Positions 1 through 8,029 of a stretch of 64,000 bases of DNA are shown here, one piece after another (the first letter of the stretch is position 1; each line of letters begins with the position of its first letter). The stretch spans positions 2,418,001 through 2,482,000 of the forward strand of contig NZ_JBFDUZ010000001.1 in NCBI RefSeq assembly GCF_040719145.1. Reading direction: 5' to 3'. The translations under genes were made by a program, and so were the position numbers. The stretch is from Paenibacillus sp. JQZ6Y-1 (GTDB lineage: Bacteria; Bacillota; Bacilli; Paenibacillales; Paenibacillaceae). A model generated the notes under the pieces. That model ran no database searches. It was not told where the DNA came from and worked only from the letters and a program-made list of their open reading frames with translations.

Positions 1-2
1 CA

Positions 3-158
3 TTGCTACTGGAAGAAGCGCATGTGGCAGTTGCACCAGGTATTGGCTTTGGTACGGGCGGTGAAGGATATGTGCGCATCGGCTTGCTTACGTCCGAAGA
101 ACGGTTACGCGAAGCGGTACAGCGGATTGGCAAGCTGAACTTATTTGGTAAAAGCTGA
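3..158 (+). CDS. PLP-dependent aminotransferase, C-terminal end (partial)
   Basis: The window opens inside a gene; 51 codons and a stop are visible. The tail reads like a fold-type I class I/II aminotransferase: a small domain with APGIGFG, then GEGYVRIG, whose arginine is the usual substrate carboxylate ligand, then a terminal helix with SEERL. This is a cytosolic PLP enzyme moving an amino group between an amino acid and a 2-oxo acid. Substrate cannot be read from this piece. Methionine-salvage genes 4.3 kb downstream make an MtnE-type enzyme (2-oxo-4-methylthiobutyrate to methionine) possible; LL-diaminopimelate or alanine/aspartate aminotransferase are alternatives. Family is clear, the specific role is inference. 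Confidence 0.8.
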   Translation: MLLEEAHVAVAPGIGFGTGGEGYVRIGLLTSEERLREAVQRIGKLNLFGKS

Positions 159-163
159 GCTTG

Positions 164-241
164 TTCTGTAGAGAATGAACTCATTTTGTAGAGAGTGAAC
201 GTATTCTGCAGAGAGTGAATATTTCGTAAAGACTGAACGTG
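164..241. repeat. Degenerate 20-bp tandem repeat, four units
   Basis: Four head-to-tail units start at 164, 184, 204 and 222 (lengths 20, 20, 18, 20), each of the pattern TTyTGTAGAGAnTGAACnTn. They follow the aminotransferase stop directly. They form no strong hairpin and encode nothing evident. Their role is unknown. Confidence 0.7.
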
Positions 242-402
242 TTCTCTAATCAACTAAGATCATCACTTGAACTTCTGGCAGATGTTTTACAGATAACTAG
301 CTGAATGTATTTGCTAGCGCTGTTGCTTGAAACCTACAGCATATATTTTCCGCAAATACCGATGTTCTGAATATAAATTACACTATCCCTGCCACGCGGT
401 AC

Positions 403-431
403 TTGGCAAAAGTCACAGTCCGTGCTATCCT
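403..431 (+). promoter_or_regulatory. Candidate sigma-A promoter for the proB leader
   Basis: TTGGCA at 403-408 and TATCCT at 426-431 are separated by 17 bases. The predicted start near 438 would give a leader of about 420 nt in front of proB that contains the whole T-box. Matches are 5/6 and 4/6, so this is a reasonable but unproven call. Confidence 0.4.
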
Positions 432-530
432 AATCAGCAACACCGATTGTACGGAACCCCGTTCATCGGACATAAGGACATTATTATCTGACCGAAGTGG
501 TGGATACACCGCACGGACAATTATACAGAA

Positions 531-778
531 CGCAATGAAGGGAATAGTAAGCAAAACAGCGGCGTGCATAGAGAGTGAATTCCAGAGGCTGAAAGGATTC
601 ACCGCCAGCTCCTGCCGAACCTGCCCCTGAGCTTTCGGCGCCAAACGCCGAACGGACTTGCCGCCGTTATCGGGCTTCAAGCCGGACAGCTCTGTGCTGT
701 CAATAAAGGTGGTACCGCGGAAGTGTAGACTTTCGTCCTTTGTATTCATGCTGGATACAGAGGGCGGAAGTCTTTTTT
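531..778 (+). promoter_or_regulatory. T-box leader, probably tRNA-Pro responsive, ahead of proBA
   Basis: Stem I elements are present: AGTA near 545, AGAGAGTGAATTCC followed by GGCTGAAAGGATTCAC near 569-602, then the specifier side GAACCTGCC at 617-625. The T-box sequence AAAGGTGGTACCGCGG lies at 705-720, and the terminator stem pairs 727-739 with 761-772, followed by six T at 773-778. An uncharged matching tRNA would stabilise the antiterminator and let proB be transcribed. Reading the triplet directly after GAA gives CCT (620-622), a proline codon, which suits the downstream genes. A register one base later would read CTG, so the specifier is partly inferred from context. Confidence 0.9.
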
Positions 779-855
779 GCATTCTGCCCTCGTATGCCGC
801 AGCATGCCATCATGAAGTAATGTTATGTCGTATTATGCAGAAGGAGTGAATCATC

Positions 856-1965
856 ATGCAACACCAGCGTATTGTCGTGAAAATCGGCAGCAGCTCGCTG
901 ACTGGACCACAGGGTGGTCTGAATCATGAGGCGGTCAACTTTTTTGCCGCCGAAATCGCTGCATTGCAGCAGCAAGGACATTCGGTGCTGCTCGTTACCT
1001 CTGGTGCAGTCGCTGCCGGATTCCGCGAGATCGGTTATGTGTCACGTCCACGTTTATTGCACGAAAAACAAGCCGCCGCATCGGTTGGTCAGGCGCTGCT
1101 CATGCGCGATTACCAGCAGGCATTTGCCAAGCATGGGATCGTCAGTGCTCAAATCTTACTCACACGCGGCGATTTTACCCATCGCAAGCGGGCAGGCAAT
1201 GCCAGCATGACGATTGAGGAATTGTTGAAGCAACATGTGATTCCGATTATCAATGAAAATGATACCGTCTCGGTAGACGAACTCAAATTCGGCGATAATG
1301 ATACCTTATCCGCGCTCGTCGCTAATCTCGCCAAAGCATCGCATCTGCTTATTTTGACTGATGTAGATGGATTGTACAGCGCCAATCCGAGCAAAGACCC
1401 GGAAGCAGTGCATTATCCGGTGATTGATGAAATTACTGACGAAATCTATGCTATGGCGGGCGGCGCCGGATCAGCAGTCGGTACAGGTGGTATGCGCTCC
1501 AAAGTGGATGCTGCCAAAATTGCCACCCGCGGAGGAATCGAAGTCTTCGTCGGGCGTGTCAAACAACCGGGTGACCTGCTGCTAGCAGCGAACCATCAAG
1601 GTAAAGGCACATATTTTTCCACTCACAGTGCGGCATTGCCGATGAAAAAGCAGTGGCTCGGCTTCCTGTCCGTACCGCTCGGCACATTGATCATTGATGA
1701 AGGTGCAGAACAAGCGCTAGTCGGCAATGGACGCAGTTTGCTACCAGTAGGCATTCGTCAGTTAGAGGGACAATTCCATGCGGGGGATGTGGTCGAGGTA
1801 CAAAACATGCAGCGTGATGTACTCGGACGCGGCATCGTCAATTACGATTATGACCAATTGCAGCAAATTATCGGTTTGCCAAGCGGTAAAATCGCCGAAA
1901 CGTTAGGTGTCGATCATGTCCAGCATCTCGAAGCTGTACATCGAGATGAATGGATTACATTATAA
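856..1965 (+). CDS. proB: Glutamate 5-kinase
   Basis: First enzyme of proline synthesis: phosphorylates glutamate with ATP to gamma-glutamyl phosphate, in the cytosol. The 369 residues show the amino-acid-kinase fold, with VKIGSSSLT at the N-terminus, LLVTSGAVAAG around residue 50, INENDTVSVDEL around residue 136 and FGDNDTLSALVA after it. The last 90 or so residues form a PUA domain, the standard full-length ProB layout. The start has the RBS AGAAGGAG. It sits behind the T-box leader and 154 bp before proA, so proline supply appears to be controlled by tRNA-Pro charging. Confidence 0.97.
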   Translation: MQHQRIVVKIGSSSLTGPQGGLNHEAVNFFAAEIAALQQQGHSVLLVTSGAVAAGFREIGYVSRPRLLHEKQAAASVGQALLMRDYQQAFAKHGIVSAQILLTRGDFTHRKRAGNASMTIEELLKQHVIPIINENDTVSVDELKFGDNDTLSALVANLAKASHLLILTDVDGLYSANPSKDPEAVHYPVIDEITDEIYAMAGGAGSAVGTGGMRSKVDAAKIATRGGIEVFVGRVKQPGDLLLAANHQGKGTYFSTHSAALPMKKQWLGFLSVPLGTLIIDEGAEQALVGNGRSLLPVGIRQLEGQFHAGDVVEVQNMQRDVLGRGIVNYDYDQLQQIIGLPSGKIAETLGVDHVQHLEAVHRDEWITL

Positions 1966-2119
1966 TAAGAATGAAAGCATACGCACTACACCTTTCTATC
2001 GTATATGCAGTTACGAATCATAGCTTTATATGTATAGGACAAGCATAGCGAGTTATAACGAAATCTATCATTACGAAGCAAGCAGATTATCACATATGAT
2101 GTTCAAGGAGGACTACGCA

Positions 2120-3379
2120 ATGACTGAAGTAAGCGAAGTAGTACAAAAAGCAACACTGGCAAGCCGTACTGCCCTTCCCCTTGCCAGTGTCTCTACTGCC
2201 GACAAAAATGCGGCATTGCGACTCATGGCAGACGCATTGGTGGCGCAGCATGAAGAGATTATTGTCGCCAATGAGGTGGATATTGACAATGGACGTGCCA
2301 ACGGCACTTCCGAATCCTTACTGGATCGACTACGGTTGACCAAGGAACGGATCGAGGATATTGCCGAAGGGTTACGTCAGATTATAGAACTCAACGATCC
2401 AATTGGCGAGCTGCTGGAAACCATTCAGCGTCCCAATGGTCTGCAAATCCACAAAATTCGCGTACCGATCGGCGTGATCGGCATGATCTACGAAGCCCGT
2501 CCGAATGTAACCGTCGATGCGGCGGGGCTGGCGCTCAAAACAGGGAATGCTATCGTACTGCGCGGAGGTTCTGCCGCCCTCTCCTCGAACCGTAAAATCA
2601 TCGAGGTGATGCACGGCGCGCTCCATGATTCCGCCGTGCCAGCAGATGCGCTGCAATTGATCGAGGATTCAGATCGCGCTTCTGTCAATGAAATGATGAA
2701 GCTAAACGGTCTGATTGACGTGATCATTCCACGCGGCGGTAGTGCCCTTATTCAAAATGTAGTACAAAATTCCACCGTACCCGTGATCGAAACAGGCGCA
2801 GGCATTTGCCATACGTATGCCGATGAATCTGCTGACCACCAGATGGTGGCAGACATCGCTATCAATGCCAAAGTGCAGCGTCCTTCCGTCTGTAACTCGA
2901 TGGAAACCTTCCTTGTTCATTCCGGCTATGATCAGCAGACATTGATCCGTCTGGCTGAACAACTGCGCGATGAGTATCATGTGGAGCTGCGCGGCTGTCT
3001 GCGTACGCGTGAATTACTGCCATGGGTAACAGGTGCAACCGAGCAGGATTATGCGACCGAGTATAACGATTATATTTTAAATGTAAAAATTGTTGATTCG
3101 CTCGACGAGGCTATGCAACATATCGCGACCTATGGCACCAAGCATTCCGAATGTATCGTGACCAAGGATCAACATCATGCCAATCGCTTTATGCAGGAAG
3201 TGGATGCAGCGGCAGTATATCATAACGCCTCTACCCGCTTCACTGATGGATTTGAATTTGGCTTTGGCGCTGAGATCGGCATTAGCACCCAGAAGCTGCA
3301 TGCACGCGGACCAATGGGCTTACCATCTCTCACCTCCACGAAATACAAAATCTACGGCACAGGTCAAACACGCGGCTAA
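2120..3379 (+). CDS. proA: Glutamate-5-semialdehyde dehydrogenase (gamma-glutamyl phosphate reductase)
   Basis: Second proline enzyme: NADPH-dependent reduction of gamma-glutamyl phosphate to glutamate 5-semialdehyde. The start at 2120 is chosen because AAGGAGG lies eight bases upstream; an in-frame ATG at 2030 lacks an RBS and would add 30 unrelated residues. The 419-residue product is the usual length. Visible family motifs include GVIGMIYEARPNVT, LRGGSAALSSN and the catalytic-cysteine region around QRPSVCNSMET. It follows proB in the same T-box controlled unit. Confidence 0.97.
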   Translation: MTEVSEVVQKATLASRTALPLASVSTADKNAALRLMADALVAQHEEIIVANEVDIDNGRANGTSESLLDRLRLTKERIEDIAEGLRQIIELNDPIGELLETIQRPNGLQIHKIRVPIGVIGMIYEARPNVTVDAAGLALKTGNAIVLRGGSAALSSNRKIIEVMHGALHDSAVPADALQLIEDSDRASVNEMMKLNGLIDVIIPRGGSALIQNVVQNSTVPVIETGAGICHTYADESADHQMVADIAINAKVQRPSVCNSMETFLVHSGYDQQTLIRLAEQLRDEYHVELRGCLRTRELLPWVTGATEQDYATEYNDYILNVKIVDSLDEAMQHIATYGTKHSECIVTKDQHHANRFMQEVDAAAVYHNASTRFTDGFEFGFGAEIGISTQKLHARGPMGLPSLTSTKYKIYGTGQTRG

Positions 3380-3548
3380 ACGGAAGGTAGCAAGATGGCT
3401 GATTGTAAATGTTTGTTTCAGGCATTCAGGTCGTCTTGCTCATCTTGTTTGTGCACCTTTCATGGTAACTATGCTCCAATGGGTAGAACATCATAACCAT
3501 GCTTCATTAGATATAGATCAATATTGGAATCAGGAAGGATAGATAAAT

Positions 3549-4418
3549 ATGGGTCATTCTGCAAAGCAACACACATTCATAAATCAATCGATCTGCTTCT
3601 ACGGCGCAGGTTCGATGGCGGAAGCAATTTTGCGCGGACTGGTGAATCGTTCGGTCGTTGTACCAGGTCAGGTAACGATGATTAACCGCAGCAACACGGA
3701 TCGGATGAATTATCTAATCCAGCGCTACGGCGTATCGGTCGTGAACAACGAGACGCAGCGGGATGAAGTGCTGCAAAAGGCAGACATTATCGTACTGGCA
3801 ATGAAGCCAGTCGATGCAGCGGCGGCGCTTCATCAGCTAAGTCCACTTTTGAACGATAATCAACTGCTCGTATCGGTCATTGCTGGACTCGAAGTGGAAA
3901 CGATGCAATATGTACTTGGCAAAAAGCAGCCAATTGCACGCACTATGCCCAATACGTCCAGCACTATCGGTCTGGGTGCAACAGGGCTTGTATTCTCCGC
4001 AGAAGTAACAGCTGCCCAGAAACAAACCGTGCAGCATCTGTTTGAAGCAGTCGGCACCGTAACCGAAATCGCTGAAGATCAAATGGAAACGTTAACTGGC
4101 ATTTCCGGCAGTGGTCCCGCCTATATCTACTATGTCATGGAAGCGATGATCGAAGCCGGTGTACAGGGTGGCTTAACGCGTGAGCAAGCTCATGAGCTGA
4201 CCGTTCAAACTGTTGTCGGTGCCGCTCATATGGTACAGCAAACCGGTGAACAGCCCGCTGAGCTGCGCGCCAAGGTTACGTCACCAAACGGCGCCACTGC
4301 CGCTGCAATCCAAGTATTCGACGAGCATCAAATGAAGCAAACCATTATCCGTGGGATTGAACGCTGTGCAGAACGCTCCCGAGAAATGGGGGCAGCACTC
4401 AAGGAGGAGCATCTATGA
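3549..4418 (+). CDS. proC: Pyrroline-5-carboxylate reductase
   Basis: Final proline step: reduces 1-pyrroline-5-carboxylate, formed spontaneously from glutamate semialdehyde, to proline with NAD(P)H. The Rossmann motif FYGAGSMAEAI is near residue 18, and the signature TGISGSGPAYIYYVMEAM lies in the C-terminal helical dimer domain. The 289-residue length is slightly above average because of about 14 extra N-terminal residues; AGGAAGG sits nine bases ahead of the ATG. proB, proA and proC together form a complete proline pathway. The stop overlaps the mtnW start by ATGA, so proline synthesis and methionine salvage appear translationally coupled. Confidence 0.96.
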   Translation: MGHSAKQHTFINQSICFYGAGSMAEAILRGLVNRSVVVPGQVTMINRSNTDRMNYLIQRYGVSVVNNETQRDEVLQKADIIVLAMKPVDAAAALHQLSPLLNDNQLLVSVIAGLEVETMQYVLGKKQPIARTMPNTSSTIGLGATGLVFSAEVTAAQKQTVQHLFEAVGTVTEIAEDQMETLTGISGSGPAYIYYVMEAMIEAGVQGGLTREQAHELTVQTVVGAAHMVQQTGEQPAELRAKVTSPNGATAAAIQVFDEHQMKQTIIRGIERCAERSREMGAALKEEHL

Positions 4419-5629
4419 GCTATTGCATCGCTACGTACCGCTGTTATGACGAGAAGGCGGATTTTCATAAAAAAGCAACCTCTATCGCGGTTGGCATGAC
4501 GGTTGGTAGTTGGACCGAATTGCCTGCCGCCAAGCAGCAATCTATGAAAAAGCATCTCGGTGAAGTCATTTCGGTCGATGTTGTGGAGCCCGCTGGCGGC
4601 GAGCGATATGCAGATATTCGTATCGCTTATCCAGACGCTAACTTTAGCAGTGATATTCCAGCGCTACTCGTTACGGTCTTCGGTAAAATTTCCATGGACG
4701 GACGTATCAAGCTGACACATCTGGAGTTTTCCGAGCATTTTCTCGGTCATTTTGGCGGACCAAAATTCGGCTTGCATGGCGTACGCCAGTTGCTTGGCGT
4801 TCCTGATCGTCCGCTGCTGATGAGTATTTTCAAATCGGTAATCGGTCATGATCTGGACGAATTGACCCGGCAATTCAGTGCGCAGGCGCTGGGCGGTGTC
4901 GATCTGATCAAGGACGACGAAATCCTATTTGAAAATGAACTGACACCGATTGAGAAGCGTGTAGAGGCTTGCCGTAAGGCTGCCGAAGCCGCCAAAGCGG
5001 AGACTGGCAAAACTGTGCTCTACGCTGCCAATCTGACCGGCTCTACCTTTCAATTGAAGGAGCAAGCTCGCAAAGCGATTGATGCAGGTGCTAATGCGTT
5101 GCTGTTCAATGTATTATCCTACGGCTATGATGTGCTTGCCGAATTGAGTAATGATCCCGCCATCAATATTCCGATCATGGCACATCCAGCGCTTGCTGGC
5201 GCGTATTATCCATCACCGTATTACGGCATCTCCGCTTCCGTGCTGCTTGGTCAGCTTATGCGTCTTGCGGGTGCCGATCTCGTGCTGTTCCCTTCTCCTT
5301 ACGGTTCGGTTACGATGCCAAAAGAAGAAAATATGGCGATCCGCGAGCAGCTATTGAGCGGCAGCCTACCGTTCAAAACGAGCTTCCCTGTACCATCTGC
5401 GGGTATTCATCCGGGGCTGGTGCCGCTGATTCTGCGCGACTTTGGCAATGATGTCATCATTAATGCAGGTGGCGGGATTCACGGTCATCCGGGCGGCGCA
5501 AGCGCAGGCGGACGTGCTTTCCAACAAGCGATTGATGCGGCATTGTCTGGCGTATCGCTGGCAGATTACGCGGTTCAAGGTCATATCGAGCTGGCGCAAG
5601 CGCTGGAAATCTGGGGTGGTGAAGTATGA
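4415..5629 (+). CDS. mtnW: 2,3-diketo-5-methylthiopentyl-1-phosphate enolase (RuBisCO-like protein)
   Basis: Methionine-salvage enzyme that enolises 2,3-diketo-5-methylthiopentyl-1-phosphate; related to the RuBisCO large chain but without carboxylase activity. The 404 residues include the loop GGVDLIKDDE around residue 162, whose lysine is the carbamylated metal-binding residue in this family, and INAGGGIHGHPGGASAGG near residue 350, the phosphate-binding glycine region. The start overlaps proC (ATGA) and the stop overlaps mtnX (ATGA). With mtnX and mtnB it gives the Bacillus-type dehydratase-enolase-phosphatase branch. Confidence 0.95.
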   Translation: MSYCIATYRCYDEKADFHKKATSIAVGMTVGSWTELPAAKQQSMKKHLGEVISVDVVEPAGGERYADIRIAYPDANFSSDIPALLVTVFGKISMDGRIKLTHLEFSEHFLGHFGGPKFGLHGVRQLLGVPDRPLLMSIFKSVIGHDLDELTRQFSAQALGGVDLIKDDEILFENELTPIEKRVEACRKAAEAAKAETGKTVLYAANLTGSTFQLKEQARKAIDAGANALLFNVLSYGYDVLAELSNDPAINIPIMAHPALAGAYYPSPYYGISASVLLGQLMRLAGADLVLFPSPYGSVTMPKEENMAIREQLLSGSLPFKTSFPVPSAGIHPGLVPLILRDFGNDVIINAGGGIHGHPGGASAGGRAFQQAIDAALSGVSLADYAVQGHIELAQALEIWGGEV

Positions 5630-6300
5630 GCCACAAGCAACCCGTTATCTTTTGCGACTTTGACGGCACCATTACCAATTCGGACAATATCGTATCGATT
5701 ATGAAGCACTTCTCTCCCCCCGGTTACAAGGAGATTATGGATGGCGTAGTCAATCAGCAGCGCTCTATCCGCGACGGTGTTGGTGCGATGTTCGGTCTAA
5801 TGCCCTCCTCGCAAAAGAAAGACATTATCGACTATGTATTGCAGCATGCAGGTATTCGTGAAGGATACAGTGACTTTCTAGAGTTTGTGCGTGCACAGCA
5901 TATTCCCTATTATGTGACCAGCGGTGGGATCGACTTTTTCCTTAAACCGCTGCTGGAGCCGTTTGATATTCCAGAAGATCATATATTTTGTAACAGTGCC
6001 GACTTTTCTGAGGAAACTATTACAATTCTATGGCCTCATCAATGTGATGAGCATTGCGACAACGATTGTGGCATGTGTAAAACGACCGTTATGCGTGGAT
6101 TTTCATCGGAGAAGTACGAGCGCATTCTGATCGGTGATAGCTTAACCGATTTTGAAGGTGCCAAGATCGCTGATCTGGTCTACTCGCGCTCTGTATTGAC
6201 AGATAAATGCCGCGAACTGGGCGTGCCGCATGTACCGTTTGAGACGTTTCACGATATTATCGATGATCTACGACAACGAACAGGAGCGATGCATACATGA
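5626..6300 (+). CDS. mtnX: 2-hydroxy-3-keto-5-methylthiopentenyl-1-phosphate phosphatase
   Basis: HAD-superfamily phosphatase that removes the phosphate from the MtnW product to give the acireductone of methionine salvage. The nucleophile motif CDFDGTITNSD lies at residues 10-20, a mid-protein TSGG contains the second HAD motif, and IGDSLTDFEGA near residue 168 is the acidic metal-binding motif. Length of 224 residues fits MtnX. It overlaps mtnW and mtnB by four bases each. Confidence 0.94.
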   Translation: MSHKQPVIFCDFDGTITNSDNIVSIMKHFSPPGYKEIMDGVVNQQRSIRDGVGAMFGLMPSSQKKDIIDYVLQHAGIREGYSDFLEFVRAQHIPYYVTSGGIDFFLKPLLEPFDIPEDHIFCNSADFSEETITILWPHQCDEHCDNDCGMCKTTVMRGFSSEKYERILIGDSLTDFEGAKIADLVYSRSVLTDKCRELGVPHVPFETFHDIIDDLRQRTGAMHT

Positions 6301-6941
6301 GTTTTGCCAATATTGCACTTGAACATAAACAGGCAGTGCTGCAAGAGCTGAGCGGCATCAAGGAGCAATTTGCCGCACGACACTGGTTTCCGGGTACTAG
6401 CGGCAATCTGTCGCTACGTGTGGGCGATTATGAGCCGGACAACTTCCATTTTGCCATCACTGCAAGCGGCAAGGACAAATCGGTCAGCACACCGTCCGAC
6501 TTTCTCTTTGTCGATCAACAGGGACGTCCGTGCGAAACGACAGCCTTGAAGCCAAGTGCTGAGACGTTGATCCATTGCGAAATCTATCGCGAGACTGGCT
6601 GCGGTGCTGTATTTCATGTACATACCGTGTTTAACAATCTGGTAAGCGAATATTTCGGAGAGCAGGGCGCTGTACCGATTCAAGGACTGGAATTGATCAA
6701 GGCGTTTAATATCTGGGAAGAGAATGCCGCTATCACCATCCCTGTACTGCCCAATTACGCCGAGATCCCGCGCATTGCTGAGTTAGTACCAGGCGTACTG
6801 AATCAGGCGATACCGGGCATTCTGCTACGCGGACACGGCATTTACGCTTGGGGTAAAAATGCGTTTGAAGCCAAGCGTCATCTGGAAGCATTCGAATTTA
6901 TTTTTGAATATATTTATCGGGATTTGTTGCTGCGGAGGTAA
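6297..6941 (+). CDS. mtnB: Methylthioribulose-1-phosphate dehydratase
   Basis: Dehydrates 5-methylthioribulose 1-phosphate to the diketone used by MtnW. It belongs to the zinc-dependent class II aldolase fold: GTSGNLSLR near residue 33, the metal ligands in VFHVHTV around residue 103, and a C-terminal RGHGIYAWG. The 214 residues match the family. It is the last gene of the run; mtnD, mtnA and mtnK, needed for the complete cycle, are not in this window after it. Confidence 0.94.
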   Translation: MSFANIALEHKQAVLQELSGIKEQFAARHWFPGTSGNLSLRVGDYEPDNFHFAITASGKDKSVSTPSDFLFVDQQGRPCETTALKPSAETLIHCEIYRETGCGAVFHVHTVFNNLVSEYFGEQGAVPIQGLELIKAFNIWEENAAITIPVLPNYAEIPRIAELVPGVLNQAIPGILLRGHGIYAWGKNAFEAKRHLEAFEFIFEYIYRDLLLRR

Positions 6942-6946
6942 AGGAT

Positions 6947-6977
6947 AGCGCCTTAGCCATATAGGCGCTCCATTTTG
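6947..6977 (+). terminator. Weak terminator after mtnB
   Basis: AGCGCCT (6947-6953) pairs with AGGCGCT (6963-6969), followed by CCATTTTG. The T-run is short, so this may terminate only partly; the stronger hairpin at 7101-7130 follows. Confidence 0.5.
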
Positions 6978-7020
6978 TATAAAACCTTTGTTTATAACTC
7001 AAAAAATGGGGAGTATTTTC

Positions 7021-7068
7021 ATGAAGATACTACCAAAACTGAACGTTAATTATGATATAAGATGGTAA
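7021..7068 (+). CDS. Possible 15-residue peptide ORF
   Basis: ATG at 7021, seven bases after GGGGAG (7008-7013), opens 15 codons ending in TAA at 7066-7068; the peptide reads MKILPKLNVNYDIRW. A strong terminator begins about 33 bases later. The reading frame carries two arms of an 8-bp inverted repeat (GAACGTTA/TAACGTTC). No signal peptide is visible and no family is recognised. Translation is only suggested by the ribosome binding site, and the ORF could be fortuitous. Confidence 0.25.
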   Translation: MKILPKLNVNYDIRW

Positions 7069-7097
7069 CGTTCGACTTTTCGGTAATGAAAACGTAC

Positions 7098-7135
7098 AAA
7101 AAAGCTGACATTATATGAAATGTCAGCTTTTTTTA
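7098..7135. terminator. Bidirectional terminator between mtnB and the LysM gene
   Basis: AAAGCTGACAT (7101-7111) pairs perfectly with ATGTCAGCTTT (7120-7130), with A-rich sequence on the left and T-rich on the right. It can stop transcripts from both converging sides. Confidence 0.85.
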
Positions 7136-7365
7136 TGTAAAAAATGATTTTTATTATTGCCCTTTATAATAAATACCCGTATACTAAGTTCAATCGTATA
7201 AAGCAAGCATGCAATCACTCATGTTATTTCTACATAACTGACGCATACGCTGCACCGCTTCAATAACGAAGAAATACGGAACACCCTTTATCATTATGGC
7301 AGTAATGATAGCAGGCATCCCGTTTCCGTTATATGATCTGTTCTTGGCCGATCAGATTATTCTTC

Positions 7366-7797
7366 TTATTTTTGTGGAACAGTCAATTGAGTTCCAGCAG
7401 GCAGCAGGTTGTTGGCAGCAACCAGCTCGTCTACAGTGATACCGTATTGAGCAGCGATTTCAGTCAGGCTGGCACCTTGTGGAACAACAACAGTGACTTG
7501 GTTTTTCGCTTGTGTAGGAGCAGTTGTCTCGCTAGGGGCAGCTGCTTCTTCTTTTGTAGCTGTAGTATTTTCGTCAGCATTTTGGTTGCCGAACAGAGCT
7601 TCGAATTGAGCATTTTGAGCGTCCAGGAATGCTTGGTTGTCAGCGATTCTGTCTGCTTTGTCTTTGCGTTTGTCGTGGTTGGATTGCTCGCTTGCAGCGA
7701 AAGCTTGGTTAGCGTTGAATGGTACAGTTACAGCTACAGCGCTTACGCTTGCAGCAACAACAGTGGACAGCAGTACTTTTTGCAATTTGTGATTCAT
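7366..7797 (-). CDS. Secreted LysM-domain protein
   Basis: A 143-residue exported protein. Residues 1-35 form a signal peptide (KLQK, a hydrophobic Ala/Val-rich core, then cleavage near AFAASE). Residues 36-95 are charged and Ala/Glu/Thr-rich, probably extended. Residues about 98-143 form one LysM repeat (VVPQGASLTEIAAQYGI, then a valine/leucine-rich half and LTVPQ), which binds peptidoglycan N-acetylglucosamine chains. No catalytic domain is present, so it is a wall-associated protein of unknown function. It is expressed alone, with RBS GGAGAG, behind a structured leader. Confidence 0.9.
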   Translation of the reverse strand: MNHKLQKVLLSTVVAASVSAVAVTVPFNANQAFAASEQSNHDKRKDKADRIADNQAFLDAQNAQFEALFGNQNADENTTATKEEAAAPSETTAPTQAKNQVTVVVPQGASLTEIAAQYGITVDELVAANNLLPAGTQLTVPQK

Positions 7798-7851
7798 GAT
7801 TGTTAAACTCTCCTTCAGTATGTGTATAATTTTTGGTTTTGCATATTTTAA

Positions 7852-7979
7852 ACAGGTCTGTTAGACAAAAGCTCCGGCAGTCCGTAATGACGCATTCACG
7901 GGTTTTGGCAGTTGCCCGCTTGATCATTAATGAATAAATATAAGCCGCAACGGGCTCTTATCTCTCAGCCGGTACCTGT
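7852..7979 (-). promoter_or_regulatory. Structured 5' leader RNA upstream of the LysM gene, class not recognised
   Basis: On the minus strand the transcript can fold into a closed multi-branch element. An outer stem pairs ACAGGT/ACCTGT (7974-7979 with 7852-7857), P1 pairs CCGGC/GCCGG (7968-7972 with 7874-7878), P2 pairs GCCCG/CGGGC (7951-7955 with 7914-7918), and P3 pairs CCGTGAATG with CATTACGG (7893-7901 with 7882-7889). Unpaired joints include CTGAGAGATAAGA and AACTGCCAAAA. LysM genes in Gram-positives are often under c-di-AMP riboswitches, but the conserved core of that class was not found. It may be a different ligand-binding or protein-binding leader. Confidence 0.5.
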
Positions 7980-7998
7980 ACTAACTAGGGCAAAAGCT

Positions 7999-8027
7999 AC
8001 TTTACTCCTATTTCAATTAAATTGCAA
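7999..8027 (-). promoter_or_regulatory. Candidate promoter for the LysM leader
   Basis: On the minus strand TTGCAA (8022-8027) and TAAAGT (7999-8004) have a 17-bp spacer, each matching the sigma-A consensus at four of six bases. The predicted start near 7992 falls just before the folded leader element. Confidence 0.4.
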
Positions 8028-8029
8028 GC

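Noticed and set aside
7333..7806. Plus-strand frame opposite the LysM gene
   Set aside because: Serine/cysteine-rich antisense frame; the minus strand gives a signal peptide and a LysM domain.
7852..7979. TPP or c-di-AMP riboswitch in the LysM leader
   Set aside because: CTGAGA alone resembles TPP, but the rest of that motif is absent and no thiamine gene follows; the c-di-AMP core sequences were not found.
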